From positions 55,701 through 119,700 of the forward strand of contig RFVF01000002.1 in assembly GCA_009922615.1 (NCBI GenBank): a stretch of DNA of 64,000 nt, read 5' to 3'. Under the pieces are notes generated by a model. That model was not told the origin of the DNA and did not search any database. It worked only from the letters and a program-made list of their open reading frames with translations. The first letter of the stretch is position 1. Each line of letters begins with the position of its first letter. Made by a program: the position numbers and the translations under genes. This stretch comes from Pseudomonadota bacterium. GTDB lineage: Bacteria > Verrucomicrobiota > Verrucomicrobiia > Limisphaerales > SXTU01. Shown here one piece after another: positions 1-7,592 of this stretch.

Positions 1-1481
1 ACGCTCTTGTGGTAGAACTGGCCGGAGAAGTGGAGCTTCCGCAACGGATACCAGTTGGCGCCGAAGGTGTATTTCTGCGTGAAGCGTTCCGAGTCCGTGC
101 TCCGGTTGACGGCCGTCGTCGCGGTTGTGACATCTTGCTCCGTCTCGCGCAGATAGCCATCGCCCTCCGACCACTCACCGCGCGTGTAGAGCACCCAGTT
201 TTGAAAGCCAGTGTAGCGGGCCTCCATGGCTTCAGAGACCGTGACGAAGCCATTTTGCCGCGAGTTCAAGAGGTGGTCTTCGGCCGTGACAAAGCCCGGC
301 CCGGCTCCCACGGCCGTTTCGGTGAACGTGGTGCTGCCAGTGGTGTCGATTTTTTCCGCGCGTAACGATGGAACGAGCACCAAGTTCTCTGCCAATTCCA
401 AACGGAGAGACAGATTCATCACGTATTGGTCCACGATAGAGCCCCCACTTAGGTTGTAGAAACCTTCGTCATGGAACTGCCTATTTGGCGAAGTCTTTGA
501 ATAGACCGCGTCGTAGCCCGGGCCGTATATCCGGCTACCACCGACACCTGTGTCTAACCGCGTATAGGAATAACCGGTCGTCAACAGCACGGCGTCATTG
601 AAGCGTGTCTCAGTGAATCCGTGAAAGTTGAGCATGTCCGCCTTGAACAGCTCGCGTTGGGTCACATACCGGTCCGCGCCCGCCTCGCCGGGCTTGCGGT
701 GTTCCTTGAGCGCGTCGTTGTTGTCCACCATGTCCAGGCGCACGCCGAAGCCCACATCGGATTTGCCGAGCGTGTGCTTCAGGTCCGCGATGACAATATT
801 GCGCAACTCATCCAATTCCCGGAAACTCGGCACCATCCCACGCGCCGTGCCGCCCTGAGTAGAATCGCCCCAGATGATCGAGTCCTTGGTGCCTTTGCGA
901 TACTCGCGGGCCAGCTTCAACGTCAGCATCGGGCCATCCGGCGGTGTCAAACCGCCTTCGATCCAGTATTCGCCGCGCTTGAGACTCAGCTCATCGCTGT
1001 AGAGTGAAATCGACTTGCCGGTGGCCGGGTAGTAGCCTCCGCTGCCATCATACCAAGTCTGCGATTGCTTGAAGCCGGCCCGCAGAAACCCGACGTCCGG
1101 GCTGGCGACACCGAGCTTCACGGAGAAATCCTGCTGGCCATACATGGCCTTCCCGTCCAGCTCCAGCATCCCTTTTTCACCAAACATCAACTCGTAGTGA
1201 AAGTCTTGCAGCCCGCCCAACACCCCCTGCGACTTGCCCCAGCGCTCCTGAAATTGCGCGCGGTTGCCGCTGGTGGAGACGCCGCCCACGCCAAGTGTGA
1301 TCCAGTTGGCCGGCTCGTCGGCCGGGTTGGCTGCGGTTGGCTTTTTTGCCCCGGCCGCGTCGTTCGTCGGCGCCGACTGGGCCAGCAAGCCCGGGCCGGT
1401 TCCCAACGCCGCGGCCAAGGTCAGCGCGCCCAGCGCGAGTCTGGCGCCCGGCAATTCCTGATGTTTACAGTGGATTTTCAT
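1..1481 (-). CDS. MtrB/PioB-like outer-membrane beta-barrel protein (partial, C-terminus off window)
   Basis: The minus-strand frame is open from an ATG at 1481 to the window edge (493 visible codons). The ORF track lacks it because no stop lies inside the window. The start is supported by GGAGAG about 7 bp upstream and a following signal peptide (MKIHCKHQ, then a hydrophobic stretch ending GLLAQ). The mature part begins ANWITLGVGG and then runs as alternating amphipathic strands rich in Tyr/Trp/Gly, with repeated short turns, typical of a large outer-membrane barrel. It starts 13 bp after the stop of a multihaem cytochrome, the arrangement of MtrA-MtrB or PioA-PioB porin-cytochrome conduits. 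The N-terminus has one Cys, not a CXXC pair. Family assignment is inference from context and barrel character; a different large porin is possible. Confidence 0.72.
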   Translation of the reverse strand, partial: MKIHCKHQELPGARLALGALTLAAALGTGPGLLAQSAPTNDAAGAKKPTAANPADEPANWITLGVGGVSTSGNRAQFQERWGKSQGVLGGLQDFHYELMFGEKGMLELDGKAMYGQQDFSVKLGVASPDVGFLRAGFKQSQTWYDGSGGYYPATGKSISLYSDELSLKRGEYWIEGGLTPPDGPMLTLKLAREYRKGTKDSIIWGDSTQGGTARGMVPSFRELDELRNIVIADLKHTLGKSDVGFGVRLDMVDNNDALKEHRKPGEAGADRYVTQRELFKADMLNFHGFTETRFNDAVLLTTGYSYTRLDTGVGGSRIYGPGYDAVYSKTSPNRQFHDEGFYNLSGGSIVDQYVMNLSLRLELAENLVLVPSLRAEKIDTTGSTTFTETAVGAGPGFVTAEDHLLNSRQNGFVTVSEAMEARYTGFQNWVLYTRGEWSEGDGYLRETEQDVTTATTAVNRSTDSERFTQKYTFGANWYPLRKLHFSGQFYHKS

Positions 1482-1494
1482 GGCGCTCTCCATT

Positions 1495-2358
1495 TCAGAA
1501 GCGAAGGGATGAACCGATGTTGGAACCATGCACCGCCTCGTGGCAGCCGCCGCTGAAGCACGTGCCGCGTTTGAGGAAGGCGGTGTGATCAACGCCGCCG
1601 TTGAAGACCTTGCCGGCCACAGTCTGCTGTTGGAAGTGGCACTTGTAGCACAGGGTCGCGTTGCGTTCCGTGAGCATGCGGCGGTTCACCGAACCGTGCG
1701 GCTTGTGACAAGTCGTGCAGCCCTCGCGCACAGCCTCGTGCTCGAAAACGAACGGCCCGCGCTGCGCCGTGTGACACCGGCCGCAGGTCTCGTGCTCCGT
1801 CGCGATCTGCGTGCCGCCGCCCGCGATGGCGGGGCCCTTGTGCGGATGATGGCAATCAGCGCAGCTCACCTTGCCTTCCAGCACCGGATGATGATGCGGG
1901 AGCGAGAACTCGCCGCGCTTGTCGAGGTGACACTTGAAACACGTCTCGGCATCGCGGCGTGGATTGAGGATGTTGTTGCGTCCGCCGCCGGCCTGCGCGT
2001 GCAGACTGCCGGGGCCGTGGCAGCCTTCGCAACCGAGGTTGACCGCGTTGGTGCCCTTGGCTTGCAAGCGGGCGTGGCCGGAGGTTTTGAAGTCCCGGAC
2101 CGCCTCCGCATGGCACTGGGCGCAGTTCTGGTTACCCACGAACTCAGCCCCAGGAATGTTCGGCAGGTCAATGACCGTCCGCGTGACCGTGGCACAGGAG
2201 ACGATCGCCGCCGCCGCCGCCACGCTAATGCCCAAAGTTCCCCATCGCACAGTCGAGGCCACCCAGTCGCGCACCGGTCGGGCCTCCGGTGGGCCGCTCG
2301 CCTCGGGTTGGTTGTCAGTTCTCACGCCCGCAGCGTGGCTGAACGGCGCGAGCGGCAC
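1495..2358 (-). CDS. Multihaem c-type cytochrome (MtrA/DmsE-like), probable lipoprotein
   Basis: Covalently binds c-type haems and probably carries electrons across the periplasm or outer membrane. Seven CXXCH motifs are visible (Cys 79, 110, 140, 166, 192, 214, 237), plus an unusual eighth, CFSGGCH (CX4CH), near residue 267. Many extra His residues (for example HHHP, HKGP, HEAV) could act as axial ligands. A hydrophobic segment at 41-54 ends IVSC, which fits a lipobox with Cys55, so the protein may be lipid-anchored. The track start is GTG; in-frame GTG codons at V12 and V29 would give a more normal signal-peptide length. The downstream gene is an MtrB-like barrel. MtrA-type proteins carry ten haems, so this one is shorter. 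DmsE-type, NrfB-like or cytochrome c3 family labels are alternatives. Confidence 0.85.
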   Translation of the reverse strand: MPLAPFSHAAGVRTDNQPEASGPPEARPVRDWVASTVRWGTLGISVAAAAAIVSCATVTRTVIDLPNIPGAEFVGNQNCAQCHAEAVRDFKTSGHARLQAKGTNAVNLGCEGCHGPGSLHAQAGGGRNNILNPRRDAETCFKCHLDKRGEFSLPHHHPVLEGKVSCADCHHPHKGPAIAGGGTQIATEHETCGRCHTAQRGPFVFEHEAVREGCTTCHKPHGSVNRRMLTERNATLCYKCHFQQQTVAGKVFNGGVDHTAFLKRGTCFSGGCHEAVHGSNIGSSLRF

Positions 2359-2556
2359 TCACCGGATTTTGTCAGTGACTTCGCATAAAATGTTGCACAT
2401 GCGCCCGGTCATCCAAACCAATGGGGCGACAAACACCCTTCCGGCTCGCGGGAAAATGAGCCGATTATCACCGTGGCACGATCGACTACCCGGCACGGCC
2501 GTGCGCTCGCTGAATTGTCCAGCAGCGAACGTGGATTGGTGCAGCGAGCCTCCGAA

Positions 2557-3840
2557 TCAGGGTTTGATCCCGGTCTCGACACAGTGGAGGAATTTGTCGG
2601 AGCGAAGGAAGAGCTGCCGGCCACTCACGGCGGGAGTCGCGTTAAACTGCGTTGGGTCGCTGACGAAAGTGTTTTGTGCCACGAGCTGAAACTGCGGCTT
2701 CGCGGCAATGACGAAGGTGCCGTTGCGCCGGCTGACGGCATAAACGTTTCCGCCAGCCAGCACTGCGGAGGCGTAAAAGGGTTTGCCGCCGCGGCCGGTC
2801 GCACTCGCACCAGGGAGCCGCTCTTTGAAAACTTCCTCGCCAGTCTTCGCATCCAGACAAAGCGCGAAACCCTGATCGGTGACGACATAGAGTCGGCCCT
2901 CGCGCAGCACGGGCGTGGGGATATAAGTGCTGTTGCGCGTGATCCAGAGCTGATGTGTCTGGCCCACGTCACCCCTGCCGCCGGTGCGGTAAGCGACCGC
3001 GCCGAGCTGCGGGAAACCGCCGAACGCAAACACGACGCCCTCACCCACGACCACGCTCGGAGCGATGTTGCCGGGCAGGCCGGTGGCCGCGAACCACCGG
3101 AGCTTGCCGTTGTCAGGGTTGAGCGCCCACAGCTCATCCGGCAGGGCGAGCATCAGTTCCGGCTGCGTGTCGCTGCCGGCGAGCACTGGCGTGTTGAAGA
3201 CGTATTCGAGCGCGGAGCCGGTGGCCTTCCAAACTTCTTTGCCCGTGGCCTTGTCGAGCACCACGACGGCGTGCGCCTCTTCGGAGGCGGTGACGATGAC
3301 GGTGTTTTTGTAGAGCACGGGGCTGGCAGCGGAACCCCAGTTCTTGCGATTCGCATCGTTGCCCAATTGCGCATGCCAGAGCTGATTTCCCTCCAAGTCG
3401 AAGGCCGCCGCGCCGCCCCGGCCGAAATAAACGAACACCTTTTCGCCGTCGCTCACCGGGGTGTGGCTCGCGTAGCCGTGCTCGGTGAGAAAGCCGTCGT
3501 AGCGATCTGGCGTAGCCTCACTCGCAATGGATTTGGCCCAGAGAATTTTCCCGGTCGCGCGTTGCACGCACACGATCTGCCGCGTGATCGCACTCGTGCC
3601 GGTCCAGCACGTGAGGAACACGCGTTCGCCGACGACGATGGGACTGGAAGTGCCCGGCCCCGGCAACTCGGTCCGCCATTTCAAGTTTTGAGTGTCGCTC
3701 CAAGTCGTGGGCGGCTGCGCACCGACCGCGATGCCCGAGCCGTTCGGCCCACGGAAGCGTGGCCAGTCCGCATCGGCCGCCAAGAGAGAGAGGCAGCCAG
3801 TAAGGCAGATCAGGACTGCGAGAGGCTGCTGTAGTTTCAT
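2557..3840 (-). CDS. PQQ-binding-like beta-propeller repeat protein (secreted)
   Basis: A 427-aa exported protein. The ORF track starts upstream at 3936, but the ATG at 3840 begins a clean signal peptide (MKLQQPLAVLICLTGCLSLLAA) and overlaps the stop of the preceding kinase gene by 4 bp (ATGA), so I use it. The mature protein opens DWPRFRGPNGSGIA, the hallmark of PVC-group PQQ-like propellers, and carries repeated A(T/K)GK(E/I)(V/L)W blades (ATGKILWAKS, ATGKEVWKA, NGKLRWF, KTGEEVF). The blades resemble BamB and quinoprotein dehydrogenases; binding of PQQ itself is not shown. It is translationally coupled to a Ser/Thr kinase and sits upstream of a multihaem cytochrome, so an electron-transfer or sensory role is possible but unproven. 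A second copy lies at 11452-12663. Confidence 0.88.
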   Translation of the reverse strand: MKLQQPLAVLICLTGCLSLLAADADWPRFRGPNGSGIAVGAQPPTTWSDTQNLKWRTELPGPGTSSPIVVGERVFLTCWTGTSAITRQIVCVQRATGKILWAKSIASEATPDRYDGFLTEHGYASHTPVSDGEKVFVYFGRGGAAAFDLEGNQLWHAQLGNDANRKNWGSAASPVLYKNTVIVTASEEAHAVVVLDKATGKEVWKATGSALEYVFNTPVLAGSDTQPELMLALPDELWALNPDNGKLRWFAATGLPGNIAPSVVVGEGVVFAFGGFPQLGAVAYRTGGRGDVGQTHQLWITRNSTYIPTPVLREGRLYVVTDQGFALCLDAKTGEEVFKERLPGASATGRGGKPFYASAVLAGGNVYAVSRRNGTFVIAAKPQFQLVAQNTFVSDPTQFNATPAVSGRQLFLRSDKFLHCVETGIKP

Positions 3841-5531
3841 CGAGGCACGAAGTCCGGCGGCAGACGGCGGCGCAGCAGTTGCAACACCTCCTGGTCGGTC
3901 TCCATCGTTTGGAAGCGCAGCGGAAAATCCCGCCATAGTTGATAAGCTTCATCGAATTTTCCGGCCTGCAACAAGGGTTCCATCCTGGCCTCCGTTTGCT
4001 TGATATAGGCGCCGGCGGCGGCTTCAAGTTTCTGCTGCGCCTGGTCGAAACGGCGTTCGACTTCCTTCTGCCACGGGGTGCCGCTCACCTTTTCCTCGAT
4101 CTGGCCATAACGGTGGATGATCTCCACGAACTCTTCCTTGTTAGCGGCCGCGTAGGCATCTGCCTCGGCGAGCATCTGCGGAATCGGCGCGTCGCGGAGC
4201 GGATGACGATCCGGTTCGGGCCGGCGCGGCCAGGGCGGTCGCAAGCCGCCACCCATGCCTTTCATGGCGGGCCCGCCTTTGCCTTTGCCCCTCTCCATCG
4301 AATCGCTGAAGCCAGGCCGTTCACCGGGCCCGGGCAACGGCCGCTCAGTGGGAAGTGGGGGCGGTGGCTCGGTGCGTTGGGGGCGCTCATTTGGCTGCGC
4401 CACTTGGGCCGGTGGCGTTTCGGACTCGACAGGAAGTGACTTCCGGTCGGATCCCCATCGCGGGCCGACGAACAGAAGCACGAGAACGGCGACGATGCCC
4501 ATTCCAGCAAACCGCGCGGCTTTTGAATGCCGCAGGAGCTGCCCCCAGGCCACGCGCGGGCCGTGCCCGGCCTTCACGCGTTGCAAGTCCGCGAGCAGTT
4601 CCTCGTAGCTTTGATACCTGCCCTCCGGGGCTTTGGCGGTCATGCGTTTGATAAACCGCTCGATTTCATCTGGCAGCGGCGTGCCCAGCTCGAAGCCCGT
4701 GGGCAGCGGCTTGTTCGCGTGGGCCAGAACGACGGAGAAATTCGAGGCCCCGTCATACGGGCGTTTGCCGGTGAGTAGAAAGAGCAGCGTGACGCCGAGC
4801 GAATAAATGTCCGCGCGATGGTCCACATGCGCCGCATCGTCCGCCTGCTCGGGAGCGAGGAAATGCGGCGAGCCCATGCCCACGCCGGTCAAGGTCACTT
4901 CGGAGTCATCGGTGAGTTTTTTGGCCAGGCCAAGATCGGCGACCTTCACCCGTCCGTCGCGGGTGAGCATCAAGTTGGCGGGCTTCACATCGCGGTGAAT
5001 GATGGCGTGGCGCGCCGCGAACTGAAGCGCGAGGACGGCTTGCTCGAAGTATTCGAGCGCGACCGGAATGGGCAGCTTGCCGTGTGCCTTCACGAGCAGG
5101 GAAAGGTCCTGGCCCTCGACCAGTTCCATCACGAAATAATACTGCCCGTCGGCGCACCCAAAATCATACACCTGCACGATGTTCGGATGATTGAGCGCCG
5201 CAGCGGATTTGGCCTCACGCTCGAACCGCGCGAGAAATTCGGGCTCGCGGGCGAGTTGCTCGGCCAGGAGTTTCACGGCGACCGGCCGGTCAAGCTTGAG
5301 TTGCACGCCCTCATAGACCTCGCCCATGCCGCCCTCGGCGATCTTCCGGACGAGCCGGTATTGGCCCAACTCCGAGCCAGAGAGGTCGCGAACGGGAGGG
5401 CGGAACTTCATCGCGGCCGATCCGCTGGAGCCGCCAGGTTGCGCCGTATCGCGCGACAACGTCTCCCCGTCGCCGCCCACGCGGGGATTGTCCGGAGGTT
5501 CTGGAGTTAGCTCGGAGGGCGTCGCGCTCAC
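3837..5531 (-). CDS. Membrane-anchored Hanks-type Ser/Thr protein kinase
   Basis: A 564-aa PknB-like kinase. The catalytic domain spans about residues 57-330: Gly-rich loop EGGMGEVYEG (67-70), Lys87 in AVKLL, HRDVKPANLML (His179-Asp181), DLG at 199 replacing DFG, then APEQ and DIYSLGVTLLFLLTG. A membrane segment follows (GMGIVAVLVLLFVG), then a Pro/Arg/Gly-rich stretch (GKGKGGPAMKGMGGG) and a predicted helical domain to the end. All catalytic residues are present, so it should be active, with the C-terminal part outside the cytoplasm as a sensor. The start is GTG at 5531; an ATG at 5411 (MKFRPPV) is an alternative just before the kinase domain. It lies 24 bp after the YHYH gene and overlaps the propeller gene by 4 bp, so the three probably form one operon. 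Confidence 0.93.
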   Translation of the reverse strand: MSATPSELTPEPPDNPRVGGDGETLSRDTAQPGGSSGSAAMKFRPPVRDLSGSELGQYRLVRKIAEGGMGEVYEGVQLKLDRPVAVKLLAEQLAREPEFLARFEREAKSAAALNHPNIVQVYDFGCADGQYYFVMELVEGQDLSLLVKAHGKLPIPVALEYFEQAVLALQFAARHAIIHRDVKPANLMLTRDGRVKVADLGLAKKLTDDSEVTLTGVGMGSPHFLAPEQADDAAHVDHRADIYSLGVTLLFLLTGKRPYDGASNFSVVLAHANKPLPTGFELGTPLPDEIERFIKRMTAKAPEGRYQSYEELLADLQRVKAGHGPRVAWGQLLRHSKAARFAGMGIVAVLVLLFVGPRWGSDRKSLPVESETPPAQVAQPNERPQRTEPPPPLPTERPLPGPGERPGFSDSMERGKGKGGPAMKGMGGGLRPPWPRRPEPDRHPLRDAPIPQMLAEADAYAAANKEEFVEIIHRYGQIEEKVSGTPWQKEVERRFDQAQQKLEAAAGAYIKQTEARMEPLLQAGKFDEAYQLWRDFPLRFQTMETDQEVLQLLRRRLPPDFVPR

Positions 5532-5555
5532 GGGCTCAGTGTAAAGTTCCTGCGT

Positions 5556-6560
5556 TTACCGGCCATCTTTTCCCGGCGGTGGACCTTTCGGTCCCGGGCC
5601 GCCACGGAAGCCCACCTCGCCGGCACCGAACCGCATGGGCGGCGGGCCGTGGCGGAAAAAGCTGCTGTCTGGCGTGCCCTTAAACTGACGCGGGATGAAC
5701 GGGAAATCATCGGTCAAGACGTAGTGATAGGTGCCTTGCGGAAACTCCGGCATGACCCCGAACCGCCCGTTGGCCTCGTCCAAATCGCCCGCGCCCTTCA
5801 CGAACTGAAAATCCTCGACGTAACTGCCATCGAACTTCCCGCCCGGCCCGCTGGCTCGCGTGCCTTCGCGCAGCCGATAGCTGGACTTCAAGCGTATCAC
5901 GACGCTGTTGGTGTCCTTCGCGTCGCCGTAGCCCCACGGCCCGTAAATCGGGAAGCCATCCGCCGCCCAGCCGGCCAGCGCAACCTTCTCCTTGCCGCCC
6001 GTCACGCGCTCGATCAGGCCCGTCGGCATTGCGTGATAGTGATATGCCCCCGTAGGCTGGACGTGTGCGTTGTGCCGGTCCACACCGAGCTTTTGCGAGC
6101 CGCTGATCGGATCCAGTGTCCAGCCCGAGCGCGGGTCCATCTGCCACCACTCGGCCGCACCGGGATCGAAGACGACGCCGTTGAGCGCCACGCCAAACGG
6201 ATGCATCCGGAGTGGGGTGAATTGCGTGTTCTCCTTCGGCTGGAGCGGGACGCGGAAGTGGTAGTTCTGCACGGCGATCACGTTCGGGTTGCCGCGATTC
6301 GGAAACTGGCCGGGCGCGTGGTCCGGCAGGCCGTTGGCGCGAATGACCCGGAAGCCACCCTCGATGACGATGCTGACCTGATTCGAGCCCGGACTCTGGC
6401 CATCGCCCGGCGGGGCCGCGTATTGCTTGCCCATCTTTTCACCGTTGCGTCCACCGGCACCGCGCGGTTCCGGCGGGCGGTTCTGCGCGTGCGTTAGCGC
6501 CACGAGCGCGAGCGCCATCAACGAAGCAGTGAGGAGAGGGAGAAGATTCCGGGGGCGCAT
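5556..6560 (-). CDS. YHYH domain-containing secreted protein
   Basis: A 334-aa exported protein. I use the ATG at 6560 because it opens a signal peptide (MRPRNLLPLLTASLMALALVALTHAQ); the track start at 6755 only adds untypical residues. It carries the motif that names the family (GAYHYHAMPTGLIE) followed by GWAADGFPIYGPWGYGD, and a later TYHYVLTDDFP. YHYH proteins are frequent in marine and PVC bacteria; their biochemical function is not established. The C-terminus is a Gly/Pro/Arg-rich tail (GFRGGPGPKGPPPGKDGR). It is first in a minus-strand group with a kinase and a propeller and is divergent from a two-component system, which suggests regulated expression. Confidence 0.88.
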   Translation of the reverse strand: MRPRNLLPLLTASLMALALVALTHAQNRPPEPRGAGGRNGEKMGKQYAAPPGDGQSPGSNQVSIVIEGGFRVIRANGLPDHAPGQFPNRGNPNVIAVQNYHFRVPLQPKENTQFTPLRMHPFGVALNGVVFDPGAAEWWQMDPRSGWTLDPISGSQKLGVDRHNAHVQPTGAYHYHAMPTGLIERVTGGKEKVALAGWAADGFPIYGPWGYGDAKDTNSVVIRLKSSYRLREGTRASGPGGKFDGSYVEDFQFVKGAGDLDEANGRFGVMPEFPQGTYHYVLTDDFPFIPRQFKGTPDSSFFRHGPPPMRFGAGEVGFRGGPGPKGPPPGKDGR

Positions 6561-6653
6561 GGTGGCAGTAGTTGGGACGTTAGCGGAGGAGGCGAGAAAG
6601 GAAATGGTGAAGTGGGTTTGGATCGTGCATGGCGGCGACCGTTGCGGGGACCA

Positions 6654-6717
6654 ATCTGACTCGCCCGTGTAAAGGGATCGTGAGCTGACTCCGGCAGATT
6701 TGTTAAGCCCGTGTAAA
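6654..6717. promoter_or_regulatory. Candidate response-regulator operator: direct repeat GCCCGTGTAAA x2
   Basis: The 11-mer GCCCGTGTAAA occurs exactly at 6663-6673 and 6707-6717, 44 bp apart (about four helical turns), each preceded by AT(C/T)TG. The second copy also lies in a perfect 7-bp inverted repeat, CAGATTT/AAATCTG (6695-6721). Both copies contain GTAAA, the half-site of CpxR-type OmpR-family regulators. The site is between the divergent YHYH gene and the response-regulator gene. Binding by that regulator is inference. Confidence 0.5.
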
Positions 6718-6851
6718 TCTGCTCGCTCCACGCAGGCGCAATGAAAATCCTCCACTCGTTCGGTGCTGCCATGCTGACCAACCCACTCCTGCCGGGAACG
6801 CGCGAGTTTCCAAACTCATCGGCCTCTGCTATGCCCGGAGCCAACGCATCT

Positions 6852-7592
6852 ATGGCCGCATCCGACAAGCCCGCTCCTGCCACGTCCGCCACGCGCGTCC
6901 TCCTCATCGATGACGACCGCAAGCTTTGCCGGCTCATCAAGGACTACCTCGAACCCCTCGGCTACAGCGTCCAGGCCGCGCACACCGGACCGGAAGGCGC
7001 GGAGCGCGCCACGGCCGAGTCCTGGCACGCCGTCGTCCTGGATCTCATGCTGCCGGGCTGCGACGGCTTCGAGGTGCTCAAGCGCATCCGCTCCCGCTCC
7101 AGCGTGCCGGTGCTCATGCTCACGGCGCGCGGCGAAGAGGCGGACCGCATCGTCGGTTTGGAACTGGGTGCGGATGATTACCTGCCCAAAACTTTTTCCA
7201 CGCGCGAACTGCTCGCGCGGTTGCGCGCCGTCACCCGCCGCACGACGCACCCGGGTGCCGCGTCCACCGCCGACGGCGATGAAATCGTCAGCGTTGGCGA
7301 CCTCCACATCAATGTCAGCGCCCGCACCGCCACGTTGGGCCGGCAGGCGCTCATCCTCACGCCCGTCGAATTCGACCTCCTGCTCTCGCTGGCCCGCGCG
7401 CAAGGCCGTGTGAAATCCCGCGAGCAATTGCTCGATGAAATCCGCAACCGCAACTACGAAGTGTTCGACCGCTCGATCGACGTGCATATCTCCGGGCTGC
7501 GCAAGAAGCTCGGTGACGACCCGCGTGAACCGCGTTTCATCCGCACGGTCCGTTCCGCTGGCTACATGCTGATCCGACCGGACGCCCCATGA
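6852..7592 (+). CDS. OmpR/PhoB-family response regulator (CpxR-like)
   Basis: A two-component response regulator. The receiver domain begins TRVLLIDDDRKLC, the phosphoacceptor is Asp64 (counting from the 6852 start) in LDLMLPGCDGF, and the conserved Lys is in LPKTFSTREL. It is followed by a C-terminal winged-helix domain (LTPVEFDLLLSLARAQGRV through SIDVHISGLRKKLGDDP to IRTVRSAGYML). The track start at 6741 adds 37 residues that look non-conserved; ATG 6852 (MAASDKPAP) has GGAG 11 bp upstream and gives the usual length of about 246 aa. It overlaps the histidine kinase gene by 4 bp, so the two are co-translated. The likely target is the repeated GCCCGTGTAAA upstream, which would imply autoregulation and control of the divergent YHYH operon. 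Confidence 0.93.
   Translation: MAASDKPAPATSATRVLLIDDDRKLCRLIKDYLEPLGYSVQAAHTGPEGAERATAESWHAVVLDLMLPGCDGFEVLKRIRSRSSVPVLMLTARGEEADRIVGLELGADDYLPKTFSTRELLARLRAVTRRTTHPGAASTADGDEIVSVGDLHINVSARTATLGRQALILTPVEFDLLLSLARAQGRVKSREQLLDEIRNRNYEVFDRSIDVHISGLRKKLGDDPREPRFIRTVRSAGYMLIRPDAP

Noticed and set aside
1928-2360. Plus-strand ORFs over the cytochrome gene (1528-2388, 1934-2689)
   Set aside because: Seven CXXCH motifs on the minus strand cannot be chance; these ORFs are shadows.
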